Assembly: GCA_947626435.1 (NCBI GenBank)
Contig: CANQSB010000011.1
Span: forward strand, 23,848 to 87,847
Direction: 5' to 3'
Source of the DNA: an uncultured Lachnospiraceae bacterium
Lineage (GTDB): Bacteria; Bacillota; Clostridia; Lachnospirales; Lachnospiraceae
DNA length: 64,000 nt
Position 1 is the first letter of the stretch. Every line of letters starts with the position of its first letter. This document shows positions 54,321 to 63,892 of the stretch, piece after piece. The notes under the pieces are model-generated. The model was not told where the DNA came from, searched no databases, and saw only the letters and a list, made by a program, of their open reading frames with translations. The translations under genes and the position numbers were made by a program.

Positions 54321-56405
54321 ATGACAAAAATGGACAATATAAGAGAAGAAGCAAATGATACAGAGAATGCCAGAGATATCATCAAACATAAGCTTCGCCA
54401 ATATTTTGATGGAAGAATTGTTAGAAAAGATTTAACTAAATCTATTCGTGAAGGCGCGAATGTACCTGTGTATGTATTAGAGTATCTGCTTGGTCAGTAC
54501 TGTAATTCCGATGATGAGAGCATCATTGAGGAAGGGATTGAAAATGTAAAGAGAATCCTTAGAGATAACTATGTGCGTCCCGATGAAGCACAAAAGATTT
54601 TATCTCTCCTTCGTGAGCGTGGAAGCTATACAGTTATTGATCGTATTACAGTTGTTCTGAATACAAAGGAAGATCGATATGAAGCTGCATTTTCCAACTT
54701 AGGTGTAAAAGCAATTCCGATACATCCGAATTATGTGAAGGACTATGACAGACTTCTTTGTGGTGGTATTTGGTGTATTTTGCAGCTGGAGTATGAGTTT
54801 ATTGAGGAAGATAAGAAGAATACGCAGCCAATTCGCATTAGAAAACTTACACCTATTCAGATGCCTCATGTAGACATGGGTGAGGTAAAGAATGGTCGTA
54901 AAGCATTTACTAAAGAAGAGTGGATGGATGTGCTGCTCCGTTCAACTGGTATGGAGCCGGACAAGCTTAGCGAGAGGGCAAAGTGGCTTTTGATCGCGCG
55001 AATGATTCCATTGGTTGAGAATAATTTTAATCTATGTGAGTTAGGACCTCGATCAACAGGAAAATCATATATTTATGAGCAGATTTCTCCAAATAGTATC
55101 CTTGTTGCCGGCGGACAGACTACGGTTGCAAACTTATTCTACAATATGTCCAACAATACGGTTGGTCTTGTTGGCATGTGGGACTGTGTGGCTTTTGATG
55201 AAGTTGCAGGCATTAAGTTTAAGGACAAAGATGGTGTCCAGATCATGAAGGGCTATATGGCATCTGGTGCGTTTTCTCGTGGGAAAGCAGAGATTCAGGC
55301 AAAGGCTTCCATGGTATTTGTAGGAAATATTGATCAGGATGTGCCTACTTTGCTCAAAACATCGAGTTTGTTTGAGCCTTTTCCACCTGAAATGGGGACG
55401 GATACAGCGTTTCTTGACCGTATGCACTGCTATATTCCAGGGTGGGAAGTGCCAAAGTACAGACCGGAATCATTTACCGATGATTATGGATTTATCACAG
55501 ATTATATGTCTGAGTTTATGAGAGAGCTGCGTAAGGACTCATATAGTAATACTGCAGATAAGTACTTTAAACTTGGTAATAATTTGAATCAAAGAGATAC
55601 CATTGCTGTTCGTAAGATGATTTCAGGATTCACAAAACTTCTTTACCCGGATGGAGAAGTATCAAAGGAAGAAGTAAGGGAGATTGTTGAGATTTCATTA
55701 GAACTTAGAAGACGAGTAAAAGAGCAGTTGAAAAAAATTGGCGGAATGGAGTTCTTTGATGTGAATTTTTCGTACATAGATAATGACAGCTTTGAGGAAC
55801 ACTTTGTATCTGTACCTGAGAGTGGCGGCGGTAAATTGATTCCTGAAGGAATGAGTAAGCCGGGATGTATCTATACGATTGGCAAGTCTAAAACAGGTAT
55901 GCTTGGCTGCTATAGATTGGAGACACAGATGGTGCCGGGAAGTGGAAAGATAACCTGTACTGGACTTGGCTCTGGCAAGGAACAGAAGGAAGCAACAAAT
56001 ACGGCATTCAACTACTTAAAAGCGAATGGGAGGGCGATTTCCGCGTCTATCAGTACTACAACGAAAGAATATTTGATTGATTACACGGATTTACAAGGTA
56101 TTGGAATGACCTATACATTGGCGCTTCCTACATTGATTGCCATCTGCTCAGCTGCTTTAGGAAAGCCTACGGTAAACAGTTTGGCTGTTCTTGGAGAGAT
56201 TAGTATTGGCGGAACTTTAATCAAGGTAGAGGGATTATCCAGTGCATTGCAGGTATGTGTTGATAGTGGAGCCAAGAGAGTATTGCTTCCAATCACATCA
56301 GCAGCTGATCTTGGAACCGTTCCGGCAGATCTGTTGGGTGCAGTGCAGCCATTGTTCTATAGTACGGCAGAAGAGGCAGTATTTAGGGCTTTAGGTGTAG
56401 ATTAA
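54321..56405 (+). CDS. brxL: BREX Lon-like protease-ATPase BrxL
   Basis: A 694-residue protein closing the type 1 BREX operon. It has a DNA-binding N-terminal part, an AAA+ core with Walker A GPRSTGKSY at about residue 242 and MWDCVAFDEV Walker B, and a Lon-like C-terminal domain (GEISIGGTLIKVEGL). In characterised systems BrxL forms DNA-bound hexamer rings and is needed for phage restriction more than for methylation. ATG 54321 follows AGGGGTG; the open frame further up is not used. It is intact. Confidence 0.95.
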   Translation: MTKMDNIREEANDTENARDIIKHKLRQYFDGRIVRKDLTKSIREGANVPVYVLEYLLGQYCNSDDESIIEEGIENVKRILRDNYVRPDEAQKILSLLRERGSYTVIDRITVVLNTKEDRYEAAFSNLGVKAIPIHPNYVKDYDRLLCGGIWCILQLEYEFIEEDKKNTQPIRIRKLTPIQMPHVDMGEVKNGRKAFTKEEWMDVLLRSTGMEPDKLSERAKWLLIARMIPLVENNFNLCELGPRSTGKSYIYEQISPNSILVAGGQTTVANLFYNMSNNTVGLVGMWDCVAFDEVAGIKFKDKDGVQIMKGYMASGAFSRGKAEIQAKASMVFVGNIDQDVPTLLKTSSLFEPFPPEMGTDTAFLDRMHCYIPGWEVPKYRPESFTDDYGFITDYMSEFMRELRKDSYSNTADKYFKLGNNLNQRDTIAVRKMISGFTKLLYPDGEVSKEEVREIVEISLELRRRVKEQLKKIGGMEFFDVNFSYIDNDSFEEHFVSVPESGGGKLIPEGMSKPGCIYTIGKSKTGMLGCYRLETQMVPGSGKITCTGLGSGKEQKEATNTAFNYLKANGRAISASISTTTKEYLIDYTDLQGIGMTYTLALPTLIAICSAALGKPTVNSLAVLGEISIGGTLIKVEGLSSALQVCVDSGAKRVLLPITSAADLGTVPADLLGAVQPLFYSTAEEAVFRALGVD

Positions 56406-56503
56406 ACAGAAAAACAGGTTGTTTCAAGTTATGTATCCAAAAGCTAAAAAGAAAAGCACATAAGGGGAAGCTGTGGCAGTTAAGTTGATGAAGGTGGTAT
56501 TAT

Positions 56504-57436
56504 ATGGAAAAATTATTTGAAGGTATAAAAGACATTGGCGACTGGAAAACGGTTGAAAAAATTTCAAAGGGCTGGTCAAGCGACAGTAAATATCTTATAC
56601 ATACGAAAAATAGCGACCGCCTGCTGCTTAGAATTTCTGACATTAAACAGTATGACGCAAAGAAGAAGGAATACGAAATCATACAGAAATACGCAAAGCT
56701 TGGTTTTCACATGTCGATGCCTGTTGATTTCGGCATTTGCAATAGCGGGCAGAACACATATATGATGCTGACTTGGGTGGAAGGCAGCGATTTGGAGGAG
56801 ATATTGTCCGATTTGCCAGAGCGTGAGCAATATAAGCTTGGCAGAGAAGCAGGCGAAATTTTAAAGAAGATACATTCCATAAAGCTTGATGAAAAAGATA
56901 TTCCAACGGAAACGAAGAAAGCAAAGAAATTAATGCAGCTGTCCCGTTATGAGGAATCACAGGTACGCGTCAAGGGTGACGAAACAGCGATTAATTATGT
57001 AAAGAAAAACATTGACCTGATATGGCGACAAAAGCCAGTATATATGCATGGTGACTTTCATCCAGGTAATCTGATTTATATGAAAGACGGTGCGATTGGC
57101 GTGATTGATTTTAACCGTTGGGAAGTAGGCGATCCATACGAGGAATTTTATAAGCTTGAAAGTTTTGGGATTGAACACAGTATTCCATATTGCATTGGGC
57201 AGATTGACGCATACTTCAATGATGCTATTCCAGATGAATTTTGGAAAGCGCTTGCTGTTTATGTGGCGCACGCTTCTTTGTATTCCATTAAGTGGGCGGA
57301 GAAATTCGGGCAGAATGAGGTTGACGCAATGAAGGCAAGATGCTGGCAGGCATTTGATGATTATGATAATTTTCAAACATATATACCGAAGTGGTATGCA
57401 GATAGATATCAAAAATGGCAGATGCGTATTTCATAA
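56504..57436 (+). CDS. Aminoglycoside phosphotransferase-family kinase
   Basis: A 310-residue protein kinase-like fold. The catalytic loop is YMHGDFHPGNLIY, and the metal-binding DFG-like region reads GVIDFNRWEVGDP. The N-lobe has the WSSDSKYLI glycine-loop region and MLTWVEGSDL hinge. Such proteins phosphorylate antibiotics or small metabolites such as homoserine or fructosamine; the substrate is not assigned. GAAGGTGG precedes the ATG. It is alone on its transcript, with a terminator at 57511. Confidence 0.83.
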   Translation: MEKLFEGIKDIGDWKTVEKISKGWSSDSKYLIHTKNSDRLLLRISDIKQYDAKKKEYEIIQKYAKLGFHMSMPVDFGICNSGQNTYMMLTWVEGSDLEEILSDLPEREQYKLGREAGEILKKIHSIKLDEKDIPTETKKAKKLMQLSRYEESQVRVKGDETAINYVKKNIDLIWRQKPVYMHGDFHPGNLIYMKDGAIGVIDFNRWEVGDPYEEFYKLESFGIEHSIPYCIGQIDAYFNDAIPDEFWKALAVYVAHASLYSIKWAEKFGQNEVDAMKARCWQAFDDYDNFQTYIPKWYADRYQKWQMRIS

Positions 57437-57510
57437 ATATTCAGCCGAAGAAATCGGCGAAATCAAACGACTTTATATTAAATTATATCAAAAAGAATCA
57501 CAGAAACAAG

Positions 57511-57558
57511 AAATCCTGTCTGTATTAGTGTAATCAATCACTGATATAGGCAGGATTT
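57511..57558 (+). terminator. Long hairpin after the phosphotransferase gene
   Basis: A 20-bp stem (AAATCCTGTCTG..., ending ...GGCAGGATTT) with several G-U pairs around TAATCAAT, then TTATTA. In the 57437-57736 gap I see nothing else except AT-rich sequence and the sigma-gene ribosome site. Confidence 0.7.
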
Positions 57559-57736
57559 ATTACTGTATTTTATTATCTTAAGATGAAAATTCCCATAATT
57601 ATATAAAATTAAATTTTTGAAAAACCATAACTTATAGAATGATTACAAATGAAAATAAATATCTAATTTTTATTTCAATGTAATATTTTCTCCCCTTAAT
57701 GTGTCTAATAAATGAAAGGAGGGGAGCAAAACAAAA

Positions 57737-58240
57737 ATGTCGGAAGAACAATTTTTAGAAAGGCTAATGCATGAGTATGGCGATGGACTTCTGCGTACCT
57801 GCTATTTGTACTTGAAAGACTATCAGCTTGCGGAGGATGCTGTTCAGGAAACTTTTATAAAAGCAATGAAATCCTATGAGTTATTTGAGCACAAATCAAG
57901 TGAAAAGACATGGTTAATGCGTATTGCTATCAATTGCTGTAAAAATGTAATGAGAACTAAGTGGTTCCGCACGCGCCAAAATAATCTGGAAAATCACATG
58001 AATGGAATTAATGATGATCCAATAAATGATTTTTTAGAGAAAGATAGTGTGTCATCGGCTATCATGGCTTTGAATGCAGATGACAGGCAGATTATTGTAC
58101 TGTACTATTATCAAGAGCTGTCTGTTAAGGAAATTGCCATAATCATCGGAAAATCAGAAAATACTACTATGCAGCGCTTAAACAGGGCAAGAGGTAAAAT
58201 GAAAAAAATTTTAACGGAGGCAGGATATGATCAAAAATAA
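57737..58240 (+). CDS. ECF-type RNA polymerase sigma factor
   Basis: A 167-residue extracytoplasmic-function sigma factor: region 2 with YLKDYQLAEDAVQETFIKAM, and region 4 with QIIVLYYYQELSVKEIAIIIGKSENTTMQRLNRARGK. It pairs with the downstream anti-sigma gene, overlapping it by 14 bp. It likely answers to a cell-envelope signal sensed by its partner. The ribosome site GGAGGGGAG lies about ten bases upstream. Confidence 0.93.
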   Translation: MSEEQFLERLMHEYGDGLLRTCYLYLKDYQLAEDAVQETFIKAMKSYELFEHKSSEKTWLMRIAINCCKNVMRTKWFRTRQNNLENHMNGINDDPINDFLEKDSVSSAIMALNADDRQIIVLYYYQELSVKEIAIIIGKSENTTMQRLNRARGKMKKILTEAGYDQK

Positions 58241-59033
58241 CATAAAAAGTATTATTGATTCGGAACTTAGGCAGATAGAATTGACAGATGAAATTAAAAA
58301 CAATATCAAAAGCAAAGCTGTTTATCACAAATCAAACCGAGCGTGGGGAAATCTTTGGAGAAGTCTTGCAGCTTCTATGGTAATTGTTGTTTTAGGAGGT
58401 GCAACTGTCTATGCTGGATACTACATGCTGAACAAAGTTCATGTAAATGAGGAAACATTGGCTGAACTGGATTCCATGCAGATTGTGCAGATGAATGAAT
58501 TAGATGCTATACCTAATGAATATGGAATTGTTTATAAGGATTACAGCGATTATAACGCAGTAAAAGATGATTTAGGAGTAAAGCTGTTAGATACCAATCT
58601 ATCCCTTGATAACCCCTATATGTTGTGTCGGGTTATGACAGACATAAAAGATTTTGCAGTTATTACTGTGAACAATTTTATTCTTGGTGATACAGGCAAC
58701 TACCAATTCATTGAAGCAGAAAAACGATATTCATATAGTCATGGAACAGAGTTTTTTTCACCAGTTTCACTGACTGTTGACTTAATCCTGAGTGAAGACC
58801 AAATGAGTAATGGCTGGGATACGGATTATCTTGGATTATACGAATTTGTAGAAAGTTATACGTCAGCTCAGGGTTATAGGGTGAATATTATACAAGATAC
58901 AGTTGATGAGGAAGATGTAGAAGATTATGTTTCGGAAAAAGTGGCAGTTTTTGTGGCGGATGGTGTTCGTTATTCCTTAAAAGGAAGGGTTTCCATAGAT
59001 ACCCTGAAGAATATTGTCAATACAATGAGATAG
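58227..59033 (+). CDS. Membrane anti-sigma factor, DUF4179-like region
   Basis: A 268-residue protein with an N-terminal cytoplasmic stretch of about 45 residues, one membrane segment (LAASMVIVVLGGATVYAGY, about residues 52-70) and an extracytoplasmic domain rich in beta strands. Its overlap with the ECF sigma gene makes it the likely anti-sigma. It lacks a recognised zinc anti-sigma HxxxCxxC motif, so it is a different anti-sigma type. The outer domain is the presumed sensor. Confidence 0.8.
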   Translation: MIKNNIKSIIDSELRQIELTDEIKNNIKSKAVYHKSNRAWGNLWRSLAASMVIVVLGGATVYAGYYMLNKVHVNEETLAELDSMQIVQMNELDAIPNEYGIVYKDYSDYNAVKDDLGVKLLDTNLSLDNPYMLCRVMTDIKDFAVITVNNFILGDTGNYQFIEAEKRYSYSHGTEFFSPVSLTVDLILSEDQMSNGWDTDYLGLYEFVESYTSAQGYRVNIIQDTVDEEDVEDYVSEKVAVFVADGVRYSLKGRVSIDTLKNIVNTMR

Positions 59034-59160
59034 CATATGGTATATCCGTTTCCAAAGGCAAACCCATTTATCGGGAAATTGGCATTTTCAAGGGCTTGCG
59101 GACTTTTGGAATATAAAATATAATGATAATTAAATAATCAGGATTTGGAGTTGAACCGTA

Positions 59161-60015
59161 ATGGATATTATCGACACATATTCTTCGGCACTGACATCTT
59201 ATGATAATTCAGGATTTTCTTTCGAACAGTGGAAAAAATATATCGATTTTACGCTTCCGGGACTGTTTCCGATACTCGTTGCGGATGTGAAAAACGTATT
59301 GTGTACCGGAGAATTTTCCAAGGAAGATTATTTATTTGTGTTGAATTATGTCGCACACAATCAGCAACAGCTTGAAGTTGCGCATAATTCATTCTTGCAA
59401 GTGACAAAGAATTTGGAACGTATCATATATGAGCGCTTCGGAAAAGGCGTTGATGTTATTATTGTTTTTTATCTCGGTCTTTGCAACGGTGCAGGGTGGG
59501 TGACAGAATATCGTGGGAAGACAGCCATATTGCTCGGTATGGAAAAAATATTGGAATTGAACTGGTGCCATATCAATGATATGTATGGGCTCATCTATCA
59601 TGAACTAGGTCACGTTTATCAAAAACAGTACGGGATTTTGGAACGTGATTTTGACAAAGATGAAGATTTTTTCCTTTGGAAGCTCTTTACAGAGGGCGTG
59701 GCAATGTGTTTTGAGCAAATTATTGTTGGCGATGCCGAATATTATCATCAGGATAAAAATGGCTGGAAATCGTGGTGCGATGACCATTATGAGCAGATCA
59801 AGCTGGATTTTGCGAAAGATTTGAAAACGATGTCGTATGCAAATCAACGCTATTTTGGCGATTGGGTAAACTATAACGGTTACGGCGACGTGGGTTATTA
59901 TTTTGGCTGCCGCTTTGTGCGTTACATTCTGTCAAGCTACGATTTTGATGAAATTATTTCCTTTGATATCGACAAAGTGAAAGAGATGTTTGGTTTTCAC
60001 TTACATCTGCATTAG
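59161..60015 (+). CDS. Putative zinc metalloprotease (HELGH)
   Basis: A 284-residue protein, not exported. The zinc motif YHELGHVYQ is at residues 147-151 and a likely third ligand Glu lies in LFTEGVAMCFE (about residue 178). The region YYFGCRFVRYIL near the C-terminus resembles DUF2268-type predicted zinc proteases; this family call is tentative. Its 3' end overlaps the convergent AlkD-like gene by 15 bp. Substrate unknown. Confidence 0.75.
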   Translation: MDIIDTYSSALTSYDNSGFSFEQWKKYIDFTLPGLFPILVADVKNVLCTGEFSKEDYLFVLNYVAHNQQQLEVAHNSFLQVTKNLERIIYERFGKGVDVIIVFYLGLCNGAGWVTEYRGKTAILLGMEKILELNWCHINDMYGLIYHELGHVYQKQYGILERDFDKDEDFFLWKLFTEGVAMCFEQIIVGDAEYYHQDKNGWKSWCDDHYEQIKLDFAKDLKTMSYANQRYFGDWVNYNGYGDVGYYFGCRFVRYILSSYDFDEIISFDIDKVKEMFGFHLHLH

Positions 60016-60675
60016 CTTGGCTCTTGTGTCCTGGTCGAACTTTTCAAGCGCATAACGATATGCAACACGTGGCATTTTTCTGCAATTTTTTATCAGATAT
60101 TCTTTCACGCAATCGGGATTTACCTGAGATAAGGACTTCAACATCCAGCCATATCCTTTTAAAACTAAATCATGCGGATCAGACATTAAACGGTCTGATA
60201 TCGTAAATGGTTCTATTCCTTCATAATTGTTTTTCAATATGGCAGGGATCAGAATAACCGCAGAAGCCCGTCTTACCCAAAAATCATTATTATTTGTCCA
60301 CGTGATTATTTTCACAAATAATGATTTTTGCTGCCTTAGCAGTTCTCCAAAGGCATGTGTACAAAAATCGTCACAATCTCCCCAGCCCCTTACATAATCT
60401 TTCAGCCAGTGATAGAAAATATCATATGTTGATCCATTATAATGATTTTTCATTCGGTATGCAAAGTCAAATGCAATTACTCCCAGTGCCCATGAGCGTT
60501 CATTCAATAAATCTTCGCATATGCTGAAAACATTTTCAATGCTTTTGTCCTCAATTTGTCTAAATAATTTAGATGATAATTTTCGTACATCCCCTGTAAT
60601 AATATGTTTTCCAGAGGGAGTGTTTTTTTCCAGTTCTTTAATTTCTTTAATTGCTTCCCCAACAATTTTATTCAT
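60001..60675 (-). CDS. AlkD-like DNA alkylation repair protein
   Basis: A 224-residue HEAT-repeat-like protein of the AlkD family, which removes alkylated purines without base flipping in characterised members. Motifs visible are WALGVIAFDFAYRM, the catalytic-type GWGDCDDFCTH region, and NDFWVRRASAVILIPA, with helices packed as repeats. It starts 4 bp inside the 3' end of the minus-strand gene at 60672 (ATGA overlap) and converges on the HELGH gene. Confidence 0.85.
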   Translation of the reverse strand: MNKIVGEAIKEIKELEKNTPSGKHIITGDVRKLSSKLFRQIEDKSIENVFSICEDLLNERSWALGVIAFDFAYRMKNHYNGSTYDIFYHWLKDYVRGWGDCDDFCTHAFGELLRQQKSLFVKIITWTNNNDFWVRRASAVILIPAILKNNYEGIEPFTISDRLMSDPHDLVLKGYGWMLKSLSQVNPDCVKEYLIKNCRKMPRVAYRYALEKFDQDTRAKLMQM

Positions 60676-61070
60676 TTCATGCTCCTGTCATACACCATTT
60701 TTCCATTCTCAACCTGAACAGCAATCTGCCAGTCGTCTTCATAAACGATGCTTCCCACAAAATTTGTATAAACTACATCATAAGGCGTTTGATGTTTATC
60801 TAAAAGTGCAATAGCAGGCTTTAATTTTTCAAGCATTTCCAATGTGCTTTTACACTTAAAAAATGTAATGACCTTTTCATGGTTTTTACAGGGTTCTGGT
60901 TCGGGAAGATGCTCCTTGAACCAATTATCAATCGATATAAACAGTTCTTTTTCTTCGCTGGTCAAAATTTCATCTCTTATCAGCTTCCAGCAAAGGCTGA
61001 ATACCCCCTTGGGATATTTTGTAACATAGGAGTTCTCCCTGCCCTGTATTCTCACATACTTGTATTCCAT
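60672..61070 (-). CDS. Small protein of unknown function upstream of the AlkD-like gene
   Basis: A 132-residue protein, not recognised. It is rich in aromatic and charged residues and contains HEKVITFFKCKSTLEML and YTNFVGSIVYEDDWQIAVQ. It is coupled to the alkD-like gene by a 4-bp overlap, so it may act with it. No motifs for metal or nucleotide binding are clear. Length alone does not point to a known partner. Confidence 0.6.
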   Translation of the reverse strand: MEYKYVRIQGRENSYVTKYPKGVFSLCWKLIRDEILTSEEKELFISIDNWFKEHLPEPEPCKNHEKVITFFKCKSTLEMLEKLKPAIALLDKHQTPYDVVYTNFVGSIVYEDDWQIAVQVENGKMVYDRSMK

Positions 61071-61347
61071 CTTATTATCTCCCCGTAATCCTATGCAGAG
61101 AGTATATCATAGACAGGTTATACTGTCCAGCATTTCAAAAAGATTAAAAAACTCCTACGCCAAAGTAATGATTGTGATGCGTGGTGGAGAAAAGCAAAAG
61201 GGATGGGCATGGTTATGGTTATTTATTGAATGATTGGGATACTTGGTATTGTCGAAGATTGTAAATAAAAGACTTGAATAAAAAATACTTTTATGGCATA
61301 CTATATGTAAGAAATTCTTACAATTTATTTATGAAAGAGGTATGTTT

Positions 61348-61614
61348 ATGGATATGCAGGTTTTGACTGTTTCTTCAAAAGGGCAGATATCACTTCCAAT
61401 CAGCATAAGGAAAATGCTTTCTATTAATACAGGGGATAAGCTGGTAGCGTATGCGTCTGGTGATGCCATTATGCTAAAGACATTGAAGATGCCTACGGTA
61501 CAGGAGTTGGAGAAATCATTGGATGAAGCGCAAAAATGGGCGGCATCAGTCGGATATGAAGAAAGTGATGTGAATGATATTATTAAGAGCGTGAGGAAGA
61601 GGAACAGGAAGTGA
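61348..61614 (+). CDS. AbrB/MazE-type antitoxin (SpoVT-AbrB fold)
   Basis: An 88-residue swapped-hairpin DNA-binding protein: VLTVSSKGQISLPISIRKML is the AbrB-type core, and MLKTLKMPTVQELEKSLDEA is the tail that binds a toxin in PIN/MazF-type modules. ATG 61348 follows AAAGAGG at seven bases. A GTG overlaps its stop at 61611 and begins KIVF, like the start of a PIN toxin, but soon runs out, so the toxin seems lost. It probably now acts alone as a regulator. Confidence 0.85.
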   Translation: MDMQVLTVSSKGQISLPISIRKMLSINTGDKLVAYASGDAIMLKTLKMPTVQELEKSLDEAQKWAASVGYEESDVNDIIKSVRKRNRK

Positions 61615-61670
61615 AAATTGTGTTTTTGATATACTCAAAGAAAAATCAAAATATGAGTGAGCGGTAAAAA

Positions 61671-62435
61671 GTGGACAATTGGTTTGAAGTAGAAAAAATA
61701 GATACTGATACTTACGCAATCAGTGAGTATAAACATTGGGAGGAAACTCATAGTTACTTGTTATGTGGGACAAATAACGCCGTTCTTATCGATACTGGAT
61801 TAGGTGTTGCAAATATCAAAAAGGTTATAGACAGTTTAACAGCACTTCCCGTAATGGTTATAACTACCCATGTACACTGGGATCACATTGGCGGTCATAA
61901 GCATTTTGATAATATTGCAGTCCATGAAGCGGAAAAAGAATGGTTGTCTACCCAATTCCCTATATCTTTACAGGTTGTAAAAAGCAATCTTACTTGTAAA
62001 CCCTGTAATTTCCCGACAGAATTTAACCTTGATGATTATCGGATATATCAAGGTGTCCCACAAAAAATATTTCGTGATGGTGACTGTTTAGACTTGGGGA
62101 ATAGACTATTAACGGTTATCCATACTCCTGGGCATTCACCTGGACATTGTTGTTTCTATGAGCAAGAAAGAAAATATTTATATTCGGGTGATTTAATATA
62201 TCGCGGTTGTCTTGATGCCTTTTATCCGACAACAGATCCAAAACTTTTTAGACAGTCGGTAAAAAAAGTACAGCAATTAGACATAAAACGTATCCTGCCC
62301 GCACATCATCAATTAACCATTTCGGTTGATATAGTCAATCGAATTGCAACAGCGTTTGACAGCTTAGAGGATAGCAAGCAGTTGAGACAGGGGAGCGGTA
62401 TTTTTGATTTTGGAGATTTTCAAATCCATATTTAA
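61671..62435 (+). CDS. Metallo-beta-lactamase-fold hydrolase
   Basis: A 254-residue MBL-fold enzyme. Zinc ligands are visible in THVHWDHIGG (about residue 64), HTPGHSPGHCC and the Asp in YLYSGDLIYRG, then the His in ILPAHHQL. The start is GTG 61671; the ribosome site GAGCGG is weak. Such enzymes cleave a wide range of thioesters, lactones and phosphodiesters; the substrate is not assigned. It stands alone. Confidence 0.88.
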   Translation: MDNWFEVEKIDTDTYAISEYKHWEETHSYLLCGTNNAVLIDTGLGVANIKKVIDSLTALPVMVITTHVHWDHIGGHKHFDNIAVHEAEKEWLSTQFPISLQVVKSNLTCKPCNFPTEFNLDDYRIYQGVPQKIFRDGDCLDLGNRLLTVIHTPGHSPGHCCFYEQERKYLYSGDLIYRGCLDAFYPTTDPKLFRQSVKKVQQLDIKRILPAHHQLTISVDIVNRIATAFDSLEDSKQLRQGSGIFDFGDFQIHI

Positions 62436-62580
62436 AGTCAAATCTTAGTTATTGATAGGAACAATCAATCTTTTAAAGTGCGCACAATCATAGCACAGGA
62501 CCATCACAGCATAGACAAAACCGTCTCTCCATGTTACTATGTTAATAAGCAAAATCGAGATTTTAGGAGGTGCGCGCCAG

Positions 62581-63012
62581 ATGGATGCGGAGAGAATGTG
62601 GAAACAATTTGGTGTTGATGGAGAGTATGAGACATGGAGTTTTGGGACGGATGCCGACAGATTGGCAGAACTTGTATTAGCCGAAAGAAAGACGGCTACT
62701 TCGTCCGCGTATCCTGTTTACGATGTTGAAAATGAACCGCTCCCAAAAATCGGAGAATACAGTATCGTATTAGACTCCCATGATAATGCGGTATGTATTG
62801 TCAAAACAACGAAAGTCTATGTGATTCCGTTTGATGAAGTGTCATCGGACCACGCATATCGTGAGGGCGAAGGAGATTTGTCCCTTGAATACTGGAAAGC
62901 AGTTCATCGGGCGTTTTTTATAAAGGAGATGAACGCTATCGGCGAGAAGTTTGATGAGAAAATGAAAGTGGTCTGCGAAGAATTTGAAAAAGTTTTTCCT
63001 TATTTTGGTTAG
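62581..63012 (+). CDS. ASCH domain protein
   Basis: A 143-residue protein matching the ASCH fold, related to PUA: AERKTATSSAYPVYDVENEPLPKIGEYS is the family start and IVKTTKVYVIPFDEVSSDHAYREGEGDLSLEYW the conserved segment. ASCH proteins bind RNA or modified nucleosides (E. coli YqfB removes an acetyl group from ac4C). ATG 62581 follows AGGAGG at ten bases. The AraC-type gene follows at once. Confidence 0.87.
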   Translation: MDAERMWKQFGVDGEYETWSFGTDADRLAELVLAERKTATSSAYPVYDVENEPLPKIGEYSIVLDSHDNAVCIVKTTKVYVIPFDEVSSDHAYREGEGDLSLEYWKAVHRAFFIKEMNAIGEKFDEKMKVVCEEFEKVFPYFG

Positions 63013-63022
63013 GAGCGGTGAA

Positions 63023-63892
63023 ATGAACCAGAAATTAAGCACCCTGTCTCTTTCATATCATCCCTTGACATCTACGCCGTTTTTGAAAAACAACGACTAT
63101 TGTGAGCTGCCGCCAAGCGATGCTCTAAGGCCGTATATCCGCTGCTTTTGGGGAAATGAACATCCGCAGATACAGCCAAAGACATCGGGACGCCTTATAA
63201 TTCCAGACACTTGCATGGACATAATCATCAAAGTCAATCATTCCAATCACACGGTTGATGCCGGCTTTTGCACAATGGACGAGCATACATACCAATCCTG
63301 CGAGGCGACAGACGCAGCCGCCTCATCATCAATCTTTGGCATCCGTTTCTTTTTTTGGACAGCGATGCTGTTCAGTCTTGAAAGCTTTCGGCATACGAAA
63401 AACCAAGCATATCATCCGGATGAATTTTTTCAAGGCATCACAGCCGAGCTGACGGAAATTGCCTTACGTTTTAACACACTGACCGAAAGAGCGCGCACAG
63501 CAGAGGAGGTTTTTCTTCGCAGGCTTAATTTAGACTGCCTTAACTGTGATTTTATGAACGCAGTAAACGATATGATAAAGTACCACGGACGCAGAAAAAT
63601 ATCCGAAATTGCACGCAGCAATGCTATGTCGGAGCGGAAAATGGAGCGCATTTTCGCAGACAGCGTCGGCATCAGTCCCAAAACTCTCTCAAATCTGATA
63701 CGCTATCAGCTTGTATGGCAGGAGCTTGCCTATGGCGGTGCGGATATTTTGAATATGGTAGAAAAATACGGCTACACAGACCAGCCGCATCTTTTGAATG
63801 ATTTTCGTTCCCGCCATGGCATGACGCCGATACATGCGCTAAAAATCGCATATGTCGGATTTTTACAAGACAATCCGCAGAGTGTTCTGTAA
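63023..63892 (+). CDS. AraC-family transcriptional regulator
   Basis: About 289 residues. The N-terminal ligand region (YIRCFWGNE, GRLIIPDTCMDIIIKV) resembles DUF6597-type sensors, and the C-terminal AraC HTH pair reads ISEIARSNAMSERKMERIFADSVGISPKTL and LNMVEKYGYTDQPHLLNDFRSRHGMTP. ATG 63023 follows AGGAGCGG; the open frame further up overlaps the ASCH gene. Ten bp separate it from that gene, so the two are likely in one transcript. Confidence 0.9.
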   Translation: MNQKLSTLSLSYHPLTSTPFLKNNDYCELPPSDALRPYIRCFWGNEHPQIQPKTSGRLIIPDTCMDIIIKVNHSNHTVDAGFCTMDEHTYQSCEATDAAASSSIFGIRFFFWTAMLFSLESFRHTKNQAYHPDEFFQGITAELTEIALRFNTLTERARTAEEVFLRRLNLDCLNCDFMNAVNDMIKYHGRRKISEIARSNAMSERKMERIFADSVGISPKTLSNLIRYQLVWQELAYGGADILNMVEKYGYTDQPHLLNDFRSRHGMTPIHALKIAYVGFLQDNPQSVL

